The notes: generated by a model from the letters alone, not told the origin. DNA of 56,270 nucleotides from Gammaproteobacteria bacterium (GCA_009937615.1 JAACFB010000022.1:1-56270), one strand, 5' to 3'. Positions 28,401 to 36,206 are shown, counted from the stretch's first letter. A program made the numbers and translations.

Positions 28401-29284
28401 GATAGATCTATCGGAAATACGAAGTCCCCAGACGCATTGCAGGCCCGTGCGCTATCGCCACCGGTTGCTAAGTTGCTGTTATTGGTGTCGAGATAGGCGT
28501 CGACGTTGTTGCCCTTGGTGCAGGTACCGCTGAGCCAGCCCGACGGCGATGCAATCGGGTCAGCCGGCGCTGAAACGATGCTGCGTTGACCGTGGATGGG
28601 GCTTTCCACGGGAGCCGCGAATACTTGGTAGGAGTCGCGGGTCACGTAGTTGTTTTGATCCAGCACGGCTCCCGTAACGGCATCGACTCGCATGCTCCAC
28701 CAGTTCTGCGCATCGAGCGTGTAGATTTCCAGTTCCCAGGCCAGGCGTACGCTGCCCTTTGCGACCGGTTGGTAGACGAGCCGGGGCGCAATCGGGTTGC
28801 GCGAAACGGGCCCCCTGGCTGGATCGAGCCCGAGACTGTAAGCCGCGGCGGAGATGGCTTCACCACGATTCAAAAAGGGTGCCGTCGTGTTGATCGCCGT
28901 ATCGATGTCGGGCACGAAACGATTGCCGACGTTGATGACGCTGCCGTCGGCCGCGATATTGATATTGATATTGGCGCTGTGCACCTCCAGGCCCTGGTAC
29001 CGCTGGCGCATATAGATATGCGTCACGCCGTTGTGACTGCTAGTGTACTGATCGGTTACGAGAGCGCCGGAAATGTCCTGGTTGGAAAGGCCCAGCGCCT
29101 GTTTGTTCTGCTCGAGATAACTGCGAGCGATCGCGAGCGGGTTGCCCGTATTCGGGCCGGTCAGAAACGCGACCGGTTTTCCGGGTGCCGCTGCCATGGC
29201 ATTGCCGGCAAAAAGGCCCAGCAATGCGACCAATACAATGCCGGCACAGCGGCTGGCACACGCAACTTCCCTGCGTCTAAACAT
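25448..29284 (-). CDS. secreted M36 (fungalysin-type) metalloprotease with C-terminal modules
   Basis: 1278 residues. A Sec signal ends near residue 32 (AMAAAPG). A propeptide region (~35-220) includes THIYMRQRYQGLEVHSANI, the FTP-type motif. The catalytic domain has HEYGHGISIRLTGG with His396, Glu397 and His400, and GGEGWSDYFAVLM with the third ligand Glu424. After ~620 come Ig-like or DUF11-like repeats (DPEPVDAGQNLTYSVLVDNN), a carbohydrate/adhesion-like beta module with WYIDDVEIL, and further beta domains to the C-terminus. It should be a secreted endopeptidase for protein breakdown. At 1278 residues it is much longer than fungal M36 enzymes (~630). A signal for a sorting system at the C-terminus was not evident. 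Confidence 0.92.
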   Translation of the reverse strand: MFRRREVACASRCAGIVLVALLGLFAGNAMAAAPGKPVAFLTGPNTGNPLAIARSYLEQNKQALGLSNQDISGALVTDQYTSSHNGVTHIYMRQRYQGLEVHSANININIAADGSVINVGNRFVPDIDTAINTTAPFLNRGEAISAAAYSLGLDPARGPVSRNPIAPRLVYQPVAKGSVRLAWELEIYTLDAQNWWSMRVDAVTGAVLDQNNYVTRDSYQVFAAPVESPIHGQRSIVSAPADPIASPSGWLSGTCTKGNNVDAYLDTNNSNLATGGDSARACNASGDFVFPIDLSQGPETYQQAAVTNLFYWNNIIHDVLYQYGFDEAAGNFQEDNGGKGGAGSDSVNAEAQDGGGVNNANFATPPDGSNPRMQMYLWNLTNPDRDGDFDNGIVIHEYGHGISIRLTGGPGTSSCLSNTEQGGEGWSDYFAVLMTMEASDAGTDRRGVGTYALGEPTNGDGIRNYPYSTDMSVDPRTYDAIKTAAVPHGVGSTWAAMLWEMTWALIGQYGFDPDLYNGSGGNNIALQLVVDGLKLQPCSPGFVDARDAILLADQNNNAGANQCLIWEAFSKRGLGYSADQGSSSSRGDGVQAFDLPSVCQEILSVAVTADPEPVDAGQNLTYSVLVDNNTTGLLTNLTATSEVPGLASYVAGSATCGGSESGGTVTFPLGTLASGTSTSCEFQVAVNSSASYALMSDDVENGAGLWTVSRGAGNDDWALNTDAPRSPTTAWFAADIATSTDQYLTLSNPVAISDTSVLRFWHSYDTEAAWDGGVVEISVNGGAWTDLGNDMFQNGYNSVINTNPDSAISDRKAFSGTSGGYVETLIDLGSYAGGSNTARIRFRMATDGLVGGVGWYIDDVEILDDALLSSQTCVSAAEGDSDCSTVKTFIMPVEGPPVPRIAVSPLGLSASQDPDVTLVQTLAIDNNGGAELTWGIDWASSGDCAKPDSGDTWVSASATSGTLAAATGTTVDVTFSSNGLAPGFVDSGALCVSSNDSDNNLVTVDLSIAVNDPNATVDVVATSELPGTGVVTGSYLDTQADGGFIQEITEQHQGGKPSDRHDGLEHTWVFQLQSGSGLKINANAWVVEPVTEGDEIRFSYSSDNSNYTWFYTVTSPSSANDISEAIADQGPGPFYIKAIDGDRTPTNNNNATLYVDYLSVTEGGTPLPPTIIDMTVSSLADESAPSNRRNRWDAIARITVVESGTGNRVEGAVVSGAWSNGESGGGECTTDSNGECTVKKPNLRLSTSSVDFTVTNVTRTPNDTYDDPPISITLTAPP

Positions 29285-29513
29285 CGTGATACTCCCTGCA
29301 AGCGGTCAGCCGATCTGTCGGGGCTTCGGCTTGTCTACCCCGTCTTCAGGCGAGGTTAGTCTCGTTGTTATTTCTTCTTTGTTCTTTTATACCCTACAGC
29401 GCAGGAATTTTGCCGATAGTTAACATAACTTAATGTATTTCATTGGTTTTCGGTCACCAGAAAGGAGACCGATTCCTTCATCGGCGGCGCGGGTGATGGG
29501 CTTCCGGCCGTAA

Positions 29514-29568
29514 GAGCCGGTCAATCGTCGGCGCTTTGGATCGCCGAATGGGTCGCGAAGACCGGCTC
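29514..29568. terminator. nested double hairpin after the alpha/beta hydrolase gene
   Basis: GAGCCGGTC at 29514-29522 is a perfect inverted repeat of GACCGGCTC at 29560-29568. Inside it a second stem TCGGCG/CGCCGA is found. It begins 4 bp beyond the hydrolase stop on the minus strand, the place for a transcript-end structure. The remaining 29285-29513 holds no gene. Confidence 0.5.
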
Positions 29569-29572
29569 CCGG

Positions 29573-30913
29573 CTAGAACCGTTCGTTGATCCACCCGGCA
29601 ACGTAATCGAAATCGTTCCTGACCGCGTTGTCGTAACGGCCGTCATATGCCTCGCCGTCAGGCATGCACGCCGTGCAGGGGTTGCCGCCGTGCGTGGCCC
29701 CCTCGACCGCGACGAAGTCCTTGTCCTTGCTTGCCGTCATGTCGTAGATCCGTTCGCTGTTGCGAACGAAGTAGTGTCCGGTCATCGCGGTTACAAGCAC
29801 GGGCACCGAGATGTGCTGCACCATGCACAACGTCGAGTTGTTGCTCGAGCAATAGTCAATGTCGTCCATCGAGTTGCGGGAGCGGATGGCACGGACACTC
29901 AGGAACGAGCGCAGGCTCAAGAATCGGGTGCCCTCGGAGAACAGCTCGTTACCTTCCGGGTCGATGTCGATCGGCCGCACGCTTGGCACCGGGCAGCAAT
30001 CTTCGATGGTGCCGTCGTTCTTGATGAGCTTGTGCGGCTTGACCGTGCTGCCGTCGATCGAACGGTCCAGGCGCATCAACCTCGAGATGTCGGCGCGCGG
30101 GACGACGAACGCATCGTCGTCGGCATACTTGTAGGTGCCCGCTTCGATCTGCGCCATGCGCTCCAGGGCTATATCGATGAGCTTGTTCATGCGCTGCGAC
30201 TGCGCTTCGAAGTACGTGTTCTTAAACTCATCGGAATAGGCAGACTCACCCTTGCTGTTGTAGTCGTTCATCGCGTTGAACGGATCGAGACGTGGATCGA
30301 TCTTCGGCGCAGCGTTGTTATTCAGGATCTCCTCGTCGTTCATCACGGCCGGGTTCAGACTTCGGAGCGCATTGATGCCGTTGCCGAGGTGAGCATCCCA
30401 GAATATGACACCGTCGGCCGGTGGCAGGTCGGCGATCGTGTCCGGACACTTGACGAGTCGCTCGGGCTTTTGACACAGCCCGGTGCCGTTCTCGGCGATG
30501 GCCTGGTAGAACGCCATCGTCGGCCCACCGCCGCTGTGCCCGATCAGGATCACCGTCTCGATCCCGGGCAAGTTGCGCAGATATGCGACGCCCTGTTTCA
30601 CGTCGAGCGCATTGTTTTCCCAGGGCGTGCAGAGCGCTTCGTTATTCTGGCAGCGCGGATTCATGCCCAGCGCGACAATGCCGCGCTTGGGCATCTCGCG
30701 CGTGGTGATATGCGACATGAAGTTGGAATCGCGATGCATCGCGAGCGTTGCGACGGTCGGCTTCGGAAACTTGTCCGGATCCGGCCGGTAAAGGGCGCCC
30801 ATCGTCGCGCTCGGCGAGAATTGAATGAATTCTGGCGGTGGCGCCTCCGCGTACGACAGGGACGTCGAGATGACAGCGATCAAACCAAGACAGTAACGAG
30901 TAAGATTTTTCAT
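29573..30913 (-). CDS. exported alpha/beta hydrolase
   Basis: 446 residues with a Sec signal ending SLSYAEA. The nucleophile elbow is VILIGHSGGG with Ser127. The N-terminal half defines an alpha/beta core (ATLAMHRDSNFMSH, RGIVALGMNPR, YLRNLPGIETV), and near the end VLVTAMTGHYFV and VAVEGATHGG supply a likely acid and the catalytic His. About 200 residues between elbow and His form a large lid or insertion. The substrate is not evident; an esterase or peptidase acting on small substrates is possible. The 30914-31042 spacer separates it from the glutaredoxin gene further upstream on this strand, and a transcript-end hairpin follows its stop. Confidence 0.8.
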   Translation of the reverse strand: MKNLTRYCLGLIAVISTSLSYAEAPPPEFIQFSPSATMGALYRPDPDKFPKPTVATLAMHRDSNFMSHITTREMPKRGIVALGMNPRCQNNEALCTPWENNALDVKQGVAYLRNLPGIETVILIGHSGGGPTMAFYQAIAENGTGLCQKPERLVKCPDTIADLPPADGVIFWDAHLGNGINALRSLNPAVMNDEEILNNNAAPKIDPRLDPFNAMNDYNSKGESAYSDEFKNTYFEAQSQRMNKLIDIALERMAQIEAGTYKYADDDAFVVPRADISRLMRLDRSIDGSTVKPHKLIKNDGTIEDCCPVPSVRPIDIDPEGNELFSEGTRFLSLRSFLSVRAIRSRNSMDDIDYCSSNNSTLCMVQHISVPVLVTAMTGHYFVRNSERIYDMTASKDKDFVAVEGATHGGNPCTACMPDGEAYDGRYDNAVRNDFDYVAGWINERF

Positions 30914-30976
30914 GCGAATGTCCTTCCCCCTGGTCTTGATGATTCTACCCGGAATCGTTCTCTTTCAGCTGTAACG

Positions 30977-31010
30977 AGTCCGCCTCACGCGGGCAGCGAT
31001 TAAGCGGACT
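30977..31010. repeat. intergenic palindrome, AGTCCGC...GCGGACT
   Basis: A perfect 7-bp inverted repeat (30977-30983 and 31004-31010) sits between the glutaredoxin and hydrolase genes. Its arms match the GTCCGC/GCGGAC core found at 42618-42641 and in other intergenic places of the window, so it is probably one copy of a dispersed repeat family. Confidence 0.45.
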
Positions 31011-31042
31011 TTGCCTTTCCGGATCTTTGCTGCCCGGCACGT

Positions 31043-31597
31043 TCAGGCGGCATCGGCTACCGTTTTTTCGAGATAGCGGAGAATGTCTCTCGATTCGGGA
31101 AGCCACCGTTCCTCACCGTTCGGGGAAGTGATCCGCAGCACGGGTACCGTCGCACGCCCGCGAGCCGCGACTAACTCGTCACGGTATTCGGGGTTCTGGA
31201 AAATGTTCCGCAACTCGACATCGACCCCAAGGTCGTCGATTCCGGACGTGACCATGCTGCAGAAAGGACAGCCATCGAAATAATAGAGCGCCAGCTTGTC
31301 TTCGGCAGGGGTTTCGGAAGGCGCACATCGCTCGAGAATCAGATCCGCATAGTATTCCGGCCAGTCACTGTCGGGTGCCCGCGCCTTGTGTTCTAAGTCC
31401 GCATTCATCAGGCAATAGATCAACTGGCTTTTATGAAAATTCATGCCGATCTGCCGCGCTAACGGGTCCTGCAGGTAGTCGGCATACCAGATCGGCCAGT
31501 CAGTATCGGCACCGTTTTCAGCTTCGATCGCGGCGCGGTAAGCGCGTCCTGACTCGCGAAGTAGTTCAACAAGATTGGTCCGAAGTTCTGTGTCCAT
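31043..31597 (-). CDS. glutaredoxin-like protein with N-terminal helical domain
   Basis: 184 residues. The C-terminal ~80 residues are glutaredoxin-like: LALYYFDGCPFCSMV with Cys110 and Cys113, then TVPVLRI (cis-Pro) and a closing helix DILRYLEKTV. The N-terminal ~90 residues carry two similar helical motifs, DTDWPIWYADYLQD and DSDWPEYYADLILER, which look like an internal duplication. AAGG eight bases before the ATG supports the start. Cytoplasmic, no signal. It may reduce a partner recognised by the helical module. It lies downstream of the HIRAN gene (91 bp). Confidence 0.75.
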   Translation of the reverse strand: MDTELRTNLVELLRESGRAYRAAIEAENGADTDWPIWYADYLQDPLARQIGMNFHKSQLIYCLMNADLEHKARAPDSDWPEYYADLILERCAPSETPAEDKLALYYFDGCPFCSMVTSGIDDLGVDVELRNIFQNPEYRDELVAARGRATVPVLRITSPNGEERWLPESRDILRYLEKTVADAA

Positions 31598-31688
31598 TGT
31601 TGGTACCTTTTAAATACCCCGGCAGTCACCCGGCCGTGGCGCTCACGTTGGAGGAACGAACAGGGTTTCTTCTTCTGCGGCTGTCGCC

Positions 31689-32072
31689 CTAAACCAGGAA
31701 AACACTAAAGCGAATTCGTTCCCACGGATCTTCCGCAACCTGCAATTTACTGATCGTCGCCTCAAGGGTTTCACCGCGATCGAGCATCTGGGCGATAGCG
31801 CCGTTTTCGCCACGGGGAACGTAGCCCAGCATTTCGTCACCGAAATAGACGGCAACCGCATCGGGATCATGGGTATTGGCCGGCTCACGCACCAGCGCCA
31901 GCTGCTTGCCCACGCCAAGAGACGACCAGATCGCATCTCCCCGATGGAACTGAAACCCGGCGATGGGAGACTCCTGGATCAGGACGGTCCTGCTCTCTGC
32001 AACGGCGGCCGGACTCGCTACGGCCACGCCGAGACTGCCGAACAGCTTCCGAAAAAATGTTCTTCGCTGCAT
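31689..32072 (-). CDS. small HIRAN-domain protein with Tat-like signal
   Basis: 127 residues from the ATG at 32072; a 5-residue longer start exists. The N-terminus MQRRTFFRKLFGSLGVAVAS is a twin-arginine-type signal ending near AAVAES. The rest is a HIRAN domain: IAGFQFHRGDAIWSSLGVGK, LALVREPANTHDPDAVAVYF and LGYVPRGENGAIAQMLDRG. HIRAN domains in HLTF bind 3' DNA ends, and stand-alone bacterial copies are common, but an exported one is unexpected. It follows the cytosine deaminase gene by 81 bp. Confidence 0.78.
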   Translation of the reverse strand: MQRRTFFRKLFGSLGVAVASPAAVAESRTVLIQESPIAGFQFHRGDAIWSSLGVGKQLALVREPANTHDPDAVAVYFGDEMLGYVPRGENGAIAQMLDRGETLEATISKLQVAEDPWERIRFSVFLV

Positions 32073-32153
32073 GCCCCCGCCTCTCAAGTAATCCCGACAT
32101 TAGCGGCCGAATCGCGATCAATTGGATAAAACGTCGGCTCGACCCCGCCTCTT

Positions 32154-32594
32154 TCAGGTCTCGCCTATGTCCTCGTCCCAAAGCGAAGGATTCGCTGCCA
32201 TGAAATCCTCCATCAGCTCGCGGCATTCCGCGCTGTCCACCACCTCGAGCTGCACGCCCCTCGATCGCAAGTAGTCTTCGGGCCCCTGAAACGTGTGGTT
32301 CTCGCCGATGACCACCTTTGGAATACCATAAAGCAATACCGCGCCGCTGCACATGTCGCAGGGCGATAGCGTCGAATACAGTACCGCCCGCTGGTAGTCG
32401 GTTGCCCGCAGACGGCCCGCGTTTTCGAGGCAGTCCATCTCCGCGTGCAGCACTGAACTGCCCTGCTGCACGCGCTGATTGTGGCCGCGCCCGACGATCT
32501 GTCCATCGATGACAAGCACCGAGCCGATAGGAATGCCGCCGGCATCGCGTCCTTTGCGCGCTTCCTCAACCGCGGCCTCGAAAAATGTGTCCAT
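32154..32594 (-). CDS. cytosine deaminase, fungal Fcy1-like
   Basis: 146 residues of the CMP/dCMP deaminase fold. Zinc ligands are His50, Cys79 and Cys82 (VLHAEMDCLENAGRL and LSPCDMCSGAVLLYGIPK), with Glu52 as proton shuttle. The C-terminal third (VVIGENHTF, YLRSRGVQLEVVD, and DEDIGET at the end) strongly resembles yeast cytosine deaminase, whose C-terminus has the same DIGE ending. It should convert cytosine to uracil in the cytoplasm for pyrimidine salvage, although another small base could be the substrate. This is unrelated to the amidohydrolase-type CodA of E. coli. Confidence 0.85.
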   Translation of the reverse strand: MDTFFEAAVEEARKGRDAGGIPIGSVLVIDGQIVGRGHNQRVQQGSSVLHAEMDCLENAGRLRATDYQRAVLYSTLSPCDMCSGAVLLYGIPKVVIGENHTFQGPEDYLRSRGVQLEVVDSAECRELMEDFMAANPSLWDEDIGET

Positions 32595-32730
32595 AGTTAA
32601 AACTTACGCTATTACAGCCCATGACAGAAGGCTATCGTTCAACAACGGTTAATTCGATACAACGCGCCTGTGCATTCTCTATCGCCTCCCGGCACTATAG
32701 AATGCCTCACTTGAAACGTATCTTGGAACC

Positions 32731-33702
32731 ATGATGATCTCTCGCACCCGACTGTTGCTGCTTTTCTTGCTGCTCCTTGCAGGCCCGGGACAGGCCGAGC
32801 CTGCCGTCGCGACTTTTTCGATCGTCGCAGCGGATCCCGGGGCTGGCGAAGTCGGCGTTGCCGTTGCCTCGCGGTTTTTCTCGGTGGGTAGCGTCGTGCC
32901 GTTCGGCGAAGGTGGTGTCGGCGCGGTCGCGACGCAAGCATCGGCCGATGTGAGCTTCGGCCCACGCGGCCTCGAGTTACTCGCCCGCGGTGTCCGTCCC
33001 GACGAGATCACGACGATACTGCTTCGCGATGATGAAGCGGCCGGCCGCCGGCAGTTCGGGATCGTCGCGATAGATGGAGCCTCGGCAACTTACACGGGAG
33101 ACGACTGCGGGCCCTGGGCAGGTGGGCGCAGCGGGCCCAACTACGCGGTGCAGGGGAACATACTGACCGGCGAGGACGTCGTCGCCGCCATGGAAAAGGC
33201 GTTCCTGGAAACGACGGGAACACTTGCAGACCGGATGTTTGCAGCCTTGGTCGCGGGCGACGCGCAAGGTGGCGACTCACGCGGCAAGCAATCGGCTGCG
33301 CTCGTCGTCCGCAAGCCGGGCACGGGCTATGGCGGCAAGAACGACCGGGCAATCGACATTCGCGTCGACGATCATACCGAGCCGTTCACGGAACTCGGCC
33401 GCCTGCTCGACCACGCGCAGATGAATTATTCCTGGAATGAGGCGTGGACCGCTTTCATAGCGAAGGATTATGCCGCGGCGCTCGCTCCCATGGAGCGTAC
33501 GGCAACACTTGCCCCCGACACTGCCGAAGTCCTCTACGATCTCGCCGTCATTCGGCTTGCCAACGAAAATACCGATGGTGCGATCGCGGCCCTGGAGTCG
33601 GCGTTGGTTCTGAACCCGAAGCTGAAGCAACAGGCGTCAGAAGATGGGGACATGGCTGCGCTTCGCGAGGACAGCAGGTTTTCGGCACTGATCGGCAATT
33701 GA
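32731..33702 (+). CDS. exported DUF1028 protein with TPR tail
   Basis: 323 residues. A Sec signal ends AGPGQAEPA. DUF1028 covers ~25-225: ATFSIVAADPGAGEVGVAVASRFF, GVGAVATQASADVSFGPRGLELL, GDDCGPWAGGRSGPNYAVQGN and the Asp-Arg-rich YGGKNDRAIDIRVDDHTEPF. This family is an Ntn-hydrolase-like group with no fixed reaction, often secreted. The final ~90 residues hold TPR-type helices (AWTAFIAKDYAAALAPMER, VLYDLAVIRLANENTDGAIAALESAL). It faces the cytosine deaminase gene back to back across 136 bp. Confidence 0.85.
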   Translation: MMISRTRLLLLFLLLLAGPGQAEPAVATFSIVAADPGAGEVGVAVASRFFSVGSVVPFGEGGVGAVATQASADVSFGPRGLELLARGVRPDEITTILLRDDEAAGRRQFGIVAIDGASATYTGDDCGPWAGGRSGPNYAVQGNILTGEDVVAAMEKAFLETTGTLADRMFAALVAGDAQGGDSRGKQSAALVVRKPGTGYGGKNDRAIDIRVDDHTEPFTELGRLLDHAQMNYSWNEAWTAFIAKDYAAALAPMERTATLAPDTAEVLYDLAVIRLANENTDGAIAALESALVLNPKLKQQASEDGDMAALREDSRFSALIGN

Positions 33703-33960
33703 ACACCGAGTTTCGGCGACTCATTATTTGTTGCACGGATAAATCACCGGTGGCCCCTGAGTGACCGGGAGCCGACGTTCATGAGCCCCATACCCACCCA
33801 CCTTCAAGCCGGCCGGGCACTCAACCTTCAGATACGAACAGGTGGGCCGCGTCCAGCAAGGCCTGCGTCGTCTGGCGCTGCCCGGGCAATTTGTTATGCT
33901 GACGACGATCTCGATCGGCAGGTCAATCCCGGCTTGCAGGCAAATCTTCCAGGAGACGCC

Positions 33961-34404
33961 ATGACCGCAGTAGCGCCGTTTATGCATTCGGCCGGTGAGG
34001 CTGCAAAGCCGCTAAACGTAGGCGGATTCAAGATCACGGTACTTGCTTCTGCCGAAAAAACCGGCGGCTATGAATTGTTTCGGATCGCCGGTCCCGAGGG
34101 CACGGGTCCCGGCCCACATCATCATCCCTGGGATGAATCGTTTTATGTTCTGAGCGGATCGGTTCACTGTGGCGTCAATGACGCTGAAACGCTGGCAACC
34201 ACCGGCGCCGTGATTCATGTGCCGGGTGGAGCGACACACTGGTTCAAATTTGCAGACGGCGGCGGCGAGTTTTTTTCAATAACCTCAAATGGTAATGCTT
34301 CAAAAATGTTCACCGCTTTTGACCAGGGAGTTAATTGGGAAAACCCTGACCGAGAAGCGCTGATCGCTCTGGCCGCAAGCTACGGGCAGGTAGTGTTGCC
34401 TTAG
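33961..34404 (+). CDS. cupin-domain protein
   Basis: 147 residues from the ATG at 33961, preceded by CCAGGAGACGCC; in-frame starts ~180 bp upstream read through non-coding-like sequence. The cupin motif 1 is GPGPHHHPWDESFYVLSG, giving three histidines and a Glu as metal ligands, and motif 2 is GAVIHVPGGATHWFKFADG. Short single-domain cupins of this kind bind Fe, Mn or Zn and include dioxygenases and sugar isomerases. No partner gene hints at the substrate. It converges on SurE. Confidence 0.82.
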   Translation: MTAVAPFMHSAGEAAKPLNVGGFKITVLASAEKTGGYELFRIAGPEGTGPGPHHHPWDESFYVLSGSVHCGVNDAETLATTGAVIHVPGGATHWFKFADGGGEFFSITSNGNASKMFTAFDQGVNWENPDREALIALAASYGQVVLP

Positions 34405-34636
34405 GCAACAGCCCTGCCGCCGAGACGTCGAACCAGTCTAGCCTTTTGTATCAATCGATCGGTTTCCTGGTTCAAAACGGCTTACTGCTAGACGCAGCAT
34501 CCGCTTCAAGTCGCCAGCAAACGTTCGAACGCGTTGTCTTCTGGAACCAGATTTCCGGTGGAATACCGGCTTCTGATCGGCTGGTAGTCAGGAGTTTTGA
34601 CAGGCCGCTTTCCGCAGGGGACGGTCAGTCACCGCA

Positions 34637-35569
34637 TCACTTCGGTCCGGTCACCGACAATCGGCGGGAGACCGCGTCGCGCATCATCTTTTCCGCAGCC
34701 GAATCGCCATCGAGTACGCTGATCGTGACGTAGCCACGGGCGAACCATTGCCAGTCCACGTCATCGCCGCTTGCATCGCCCGGTTCGACCATCCGCAGCC
34801 TTACATTCAGTTGCCCGGCTCGCTCGGTTTCCTCGTAGTCAATACGAACTCCGCGGTCCCAAGTCGACTGTACAACTCGGACTCCATTTACAGCGTCGGG
34901 ACGAGCCGCAGGATAATTGACGTTTAAGATTGTCTGCTTCGCAAGCAATCGCCCATCCTCGGCGCGCGTCCGCTGCAGGTCGTCAATAAGCTTGACGACG
35001 AATTCCGCAGCACCGGTGAACGCGCCCAGGGTACTGGCGTACGGCACCGGGTCGGTACTATGTTCGGAAGCATTTATGCCGACTGAGACCGCTACTGCAG
35101 GAAATCCCGCATACATTGCCATCGTTGCGGCGCCGACCGTACCCGAACTGTTGGCGAATCCGAGGTTTTGACCAAAATTGGCACCAGATATCACGAGATC
35201 CGGCAGCTCGTCTCGCATGACATGGAGAAGTCCGACAAGTACTGCATCGGCCGGGAACCCGTCCACGGTCCAGACGCCTGGAGCCTGCTCTTCGTAGTTG
35301 AGCGAACCCCAGGCGGTTACCCGCATTCCGCTGCTGCTGTGGTCTGTGAGTGGCGCGACCAGGGTCACGTCATGCCCGGCGGTAACAAGGTATTCATGGA
35401 CAGTCTTAATGCCGGGTGCGTCGTAGCCATCGTCGTTCGTCAGCAAGATGCGCAGCGGTTCCGAGTCAGCGGCAAGAGCAGATGTCACCCAGCCGAATTC
35501 GGTAAGCACGACGATCATTACAACGAGTAACGACAAGCGATTTCTGCATCCCGTAATTCTCACAGTCAC
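34637..35569 (-). CDS. surE: exported SurE-type 5'/3'-nucleotidase
   Basis: 310 residues from a GTG at 35569. The SurE active site is intact: ILLTNDDGYDAPGI with the Asp-Asp pair, VAPLTDHSSSGMRVT, ISGANFGQNLGFANSSGTVGAATMA and the Asn in SGANFG. Before it is a hydrophobic stretch (LSLLVVMIVVLTEFG) ending SALAADSEP, which looks like a Sec signal. Ordinary SurE is cytoplasmic, ~250 residues and lies next to pcm and rpoS; here the gene is solitary and the protein extra long at both ends. It would dephosphorylate nucleotides or short oligonucleotides in the periplasm (inference). A further 5' extension to 35629 is possible but less likely. Confidence 0.85.
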   Translation of the reverse strand: MTVRITGCRNRLSLLVVMIVVLTEFGWVTSALAADSEPLRILLTNDDGYDAPGIKTVHEYLVTAGHDVTLVAPLTDHSSSGMRVTAWGSLNYEEQAPGVWTVDGFPADAVLVGLLHVMRDELPDLVISGANFGQNLGFANSSGTVGAATMAMYAGFPAVAVSVGINASEHSTDPVPYASTLGAFTGAAEFVVKLIDDLQRTRAEDGRLLAKQTILNVNYPAARPDAVNGVRVVQSTWDRGVRIDYEETERAGQLNVRLRMVEPGDASGDDVDWQWFARGYVTISVLDGDSAAEKMMRDAVSRRLSVTGPK

Positions 35570-36206
35570 CCCATATCTTTGGTTATCTACGCCTGTCGGA
35601 GTTGCGAAGCAACGTCTGCACTGATGCATAAGCGGCTATTCAGGACTAGTTTAGACGAATGTCTGCTTTCGGAGGTAGACCGGATGACTTGCTGCTGCAT
35701 GTCCGGGCGCAAAGACCCTGAATCTAATTGTCGGTCAAATGCAGACATAAGCCAACCTGGATTCAGCCGGCGCCCATTACAGTGCCCCGGATCATCACCT
35801 GCTCTCTGCTGTTCGGTGTCGACAATCATATCCATCGCAATCTCGCTGATGACGGCGCTCCGCCAGGCGGGCCACGCGTAGACCCTGGTTGACAATCGGT
35901 GGACAACTCATAGGGCCATAACTGCAGCAGTAGATCGTAAGATCGGTAGGTCAGGAATAACGAAAACGCCGTGAAGAGAATTTTTCTCAACATGGAGTAA
36001 TGCTCATGTAGATGAGAATTCGCTTTTGACAAGGGTGACGGATCGAATTCAAAACTGCCGATAGTTTGACGCTCAACCATTACTTCCCGGTGATGTCTTG
36101 CCAGTACAGGTGATGGCAGCTTTCTGCCAGTAACAGGCGCCCAAGCAGCTAAAAGTGCGCAGAGGCGGCCGACCTTCCTTCGGCTCGAGCGCGGCAAAGA
36201 CATGCA
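35570..36206. other. intergenic stretch upstream of surE
   Basis: About 640 bp without a confident gene. A short minus-strand frame at 35826-35993 (55 residues, MLRKILFTAFSLFLTYRSYD start) has a hydrophobic beginning but no Shine-Dalgarno site. At 36108-36133 there is GGCAGCTTTCTGCC followed by AGTAACAGGCGCC, which resembles the dispersed intergenic repeat seen elsewhere in the window. Confidence 0.4.

Noticed and set aside
27021..28405. Several plus-strand frames opposite the M36 protease
   Set aside because: They arise from the strongly biased codons of the protease gene.
33781..33960. Longer cupin protein from 33781
   Set aside because: No similarity to cupin and no ribosome site; ATG 33961 is preceded by AGGAGACGCC.
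35579..35881. 100-residue plus-strand frame in the gap upstream of surE
   Set aside because: Cysteine-rich random-like composition, no ribosome site, overlapped by an equally open minus frame.
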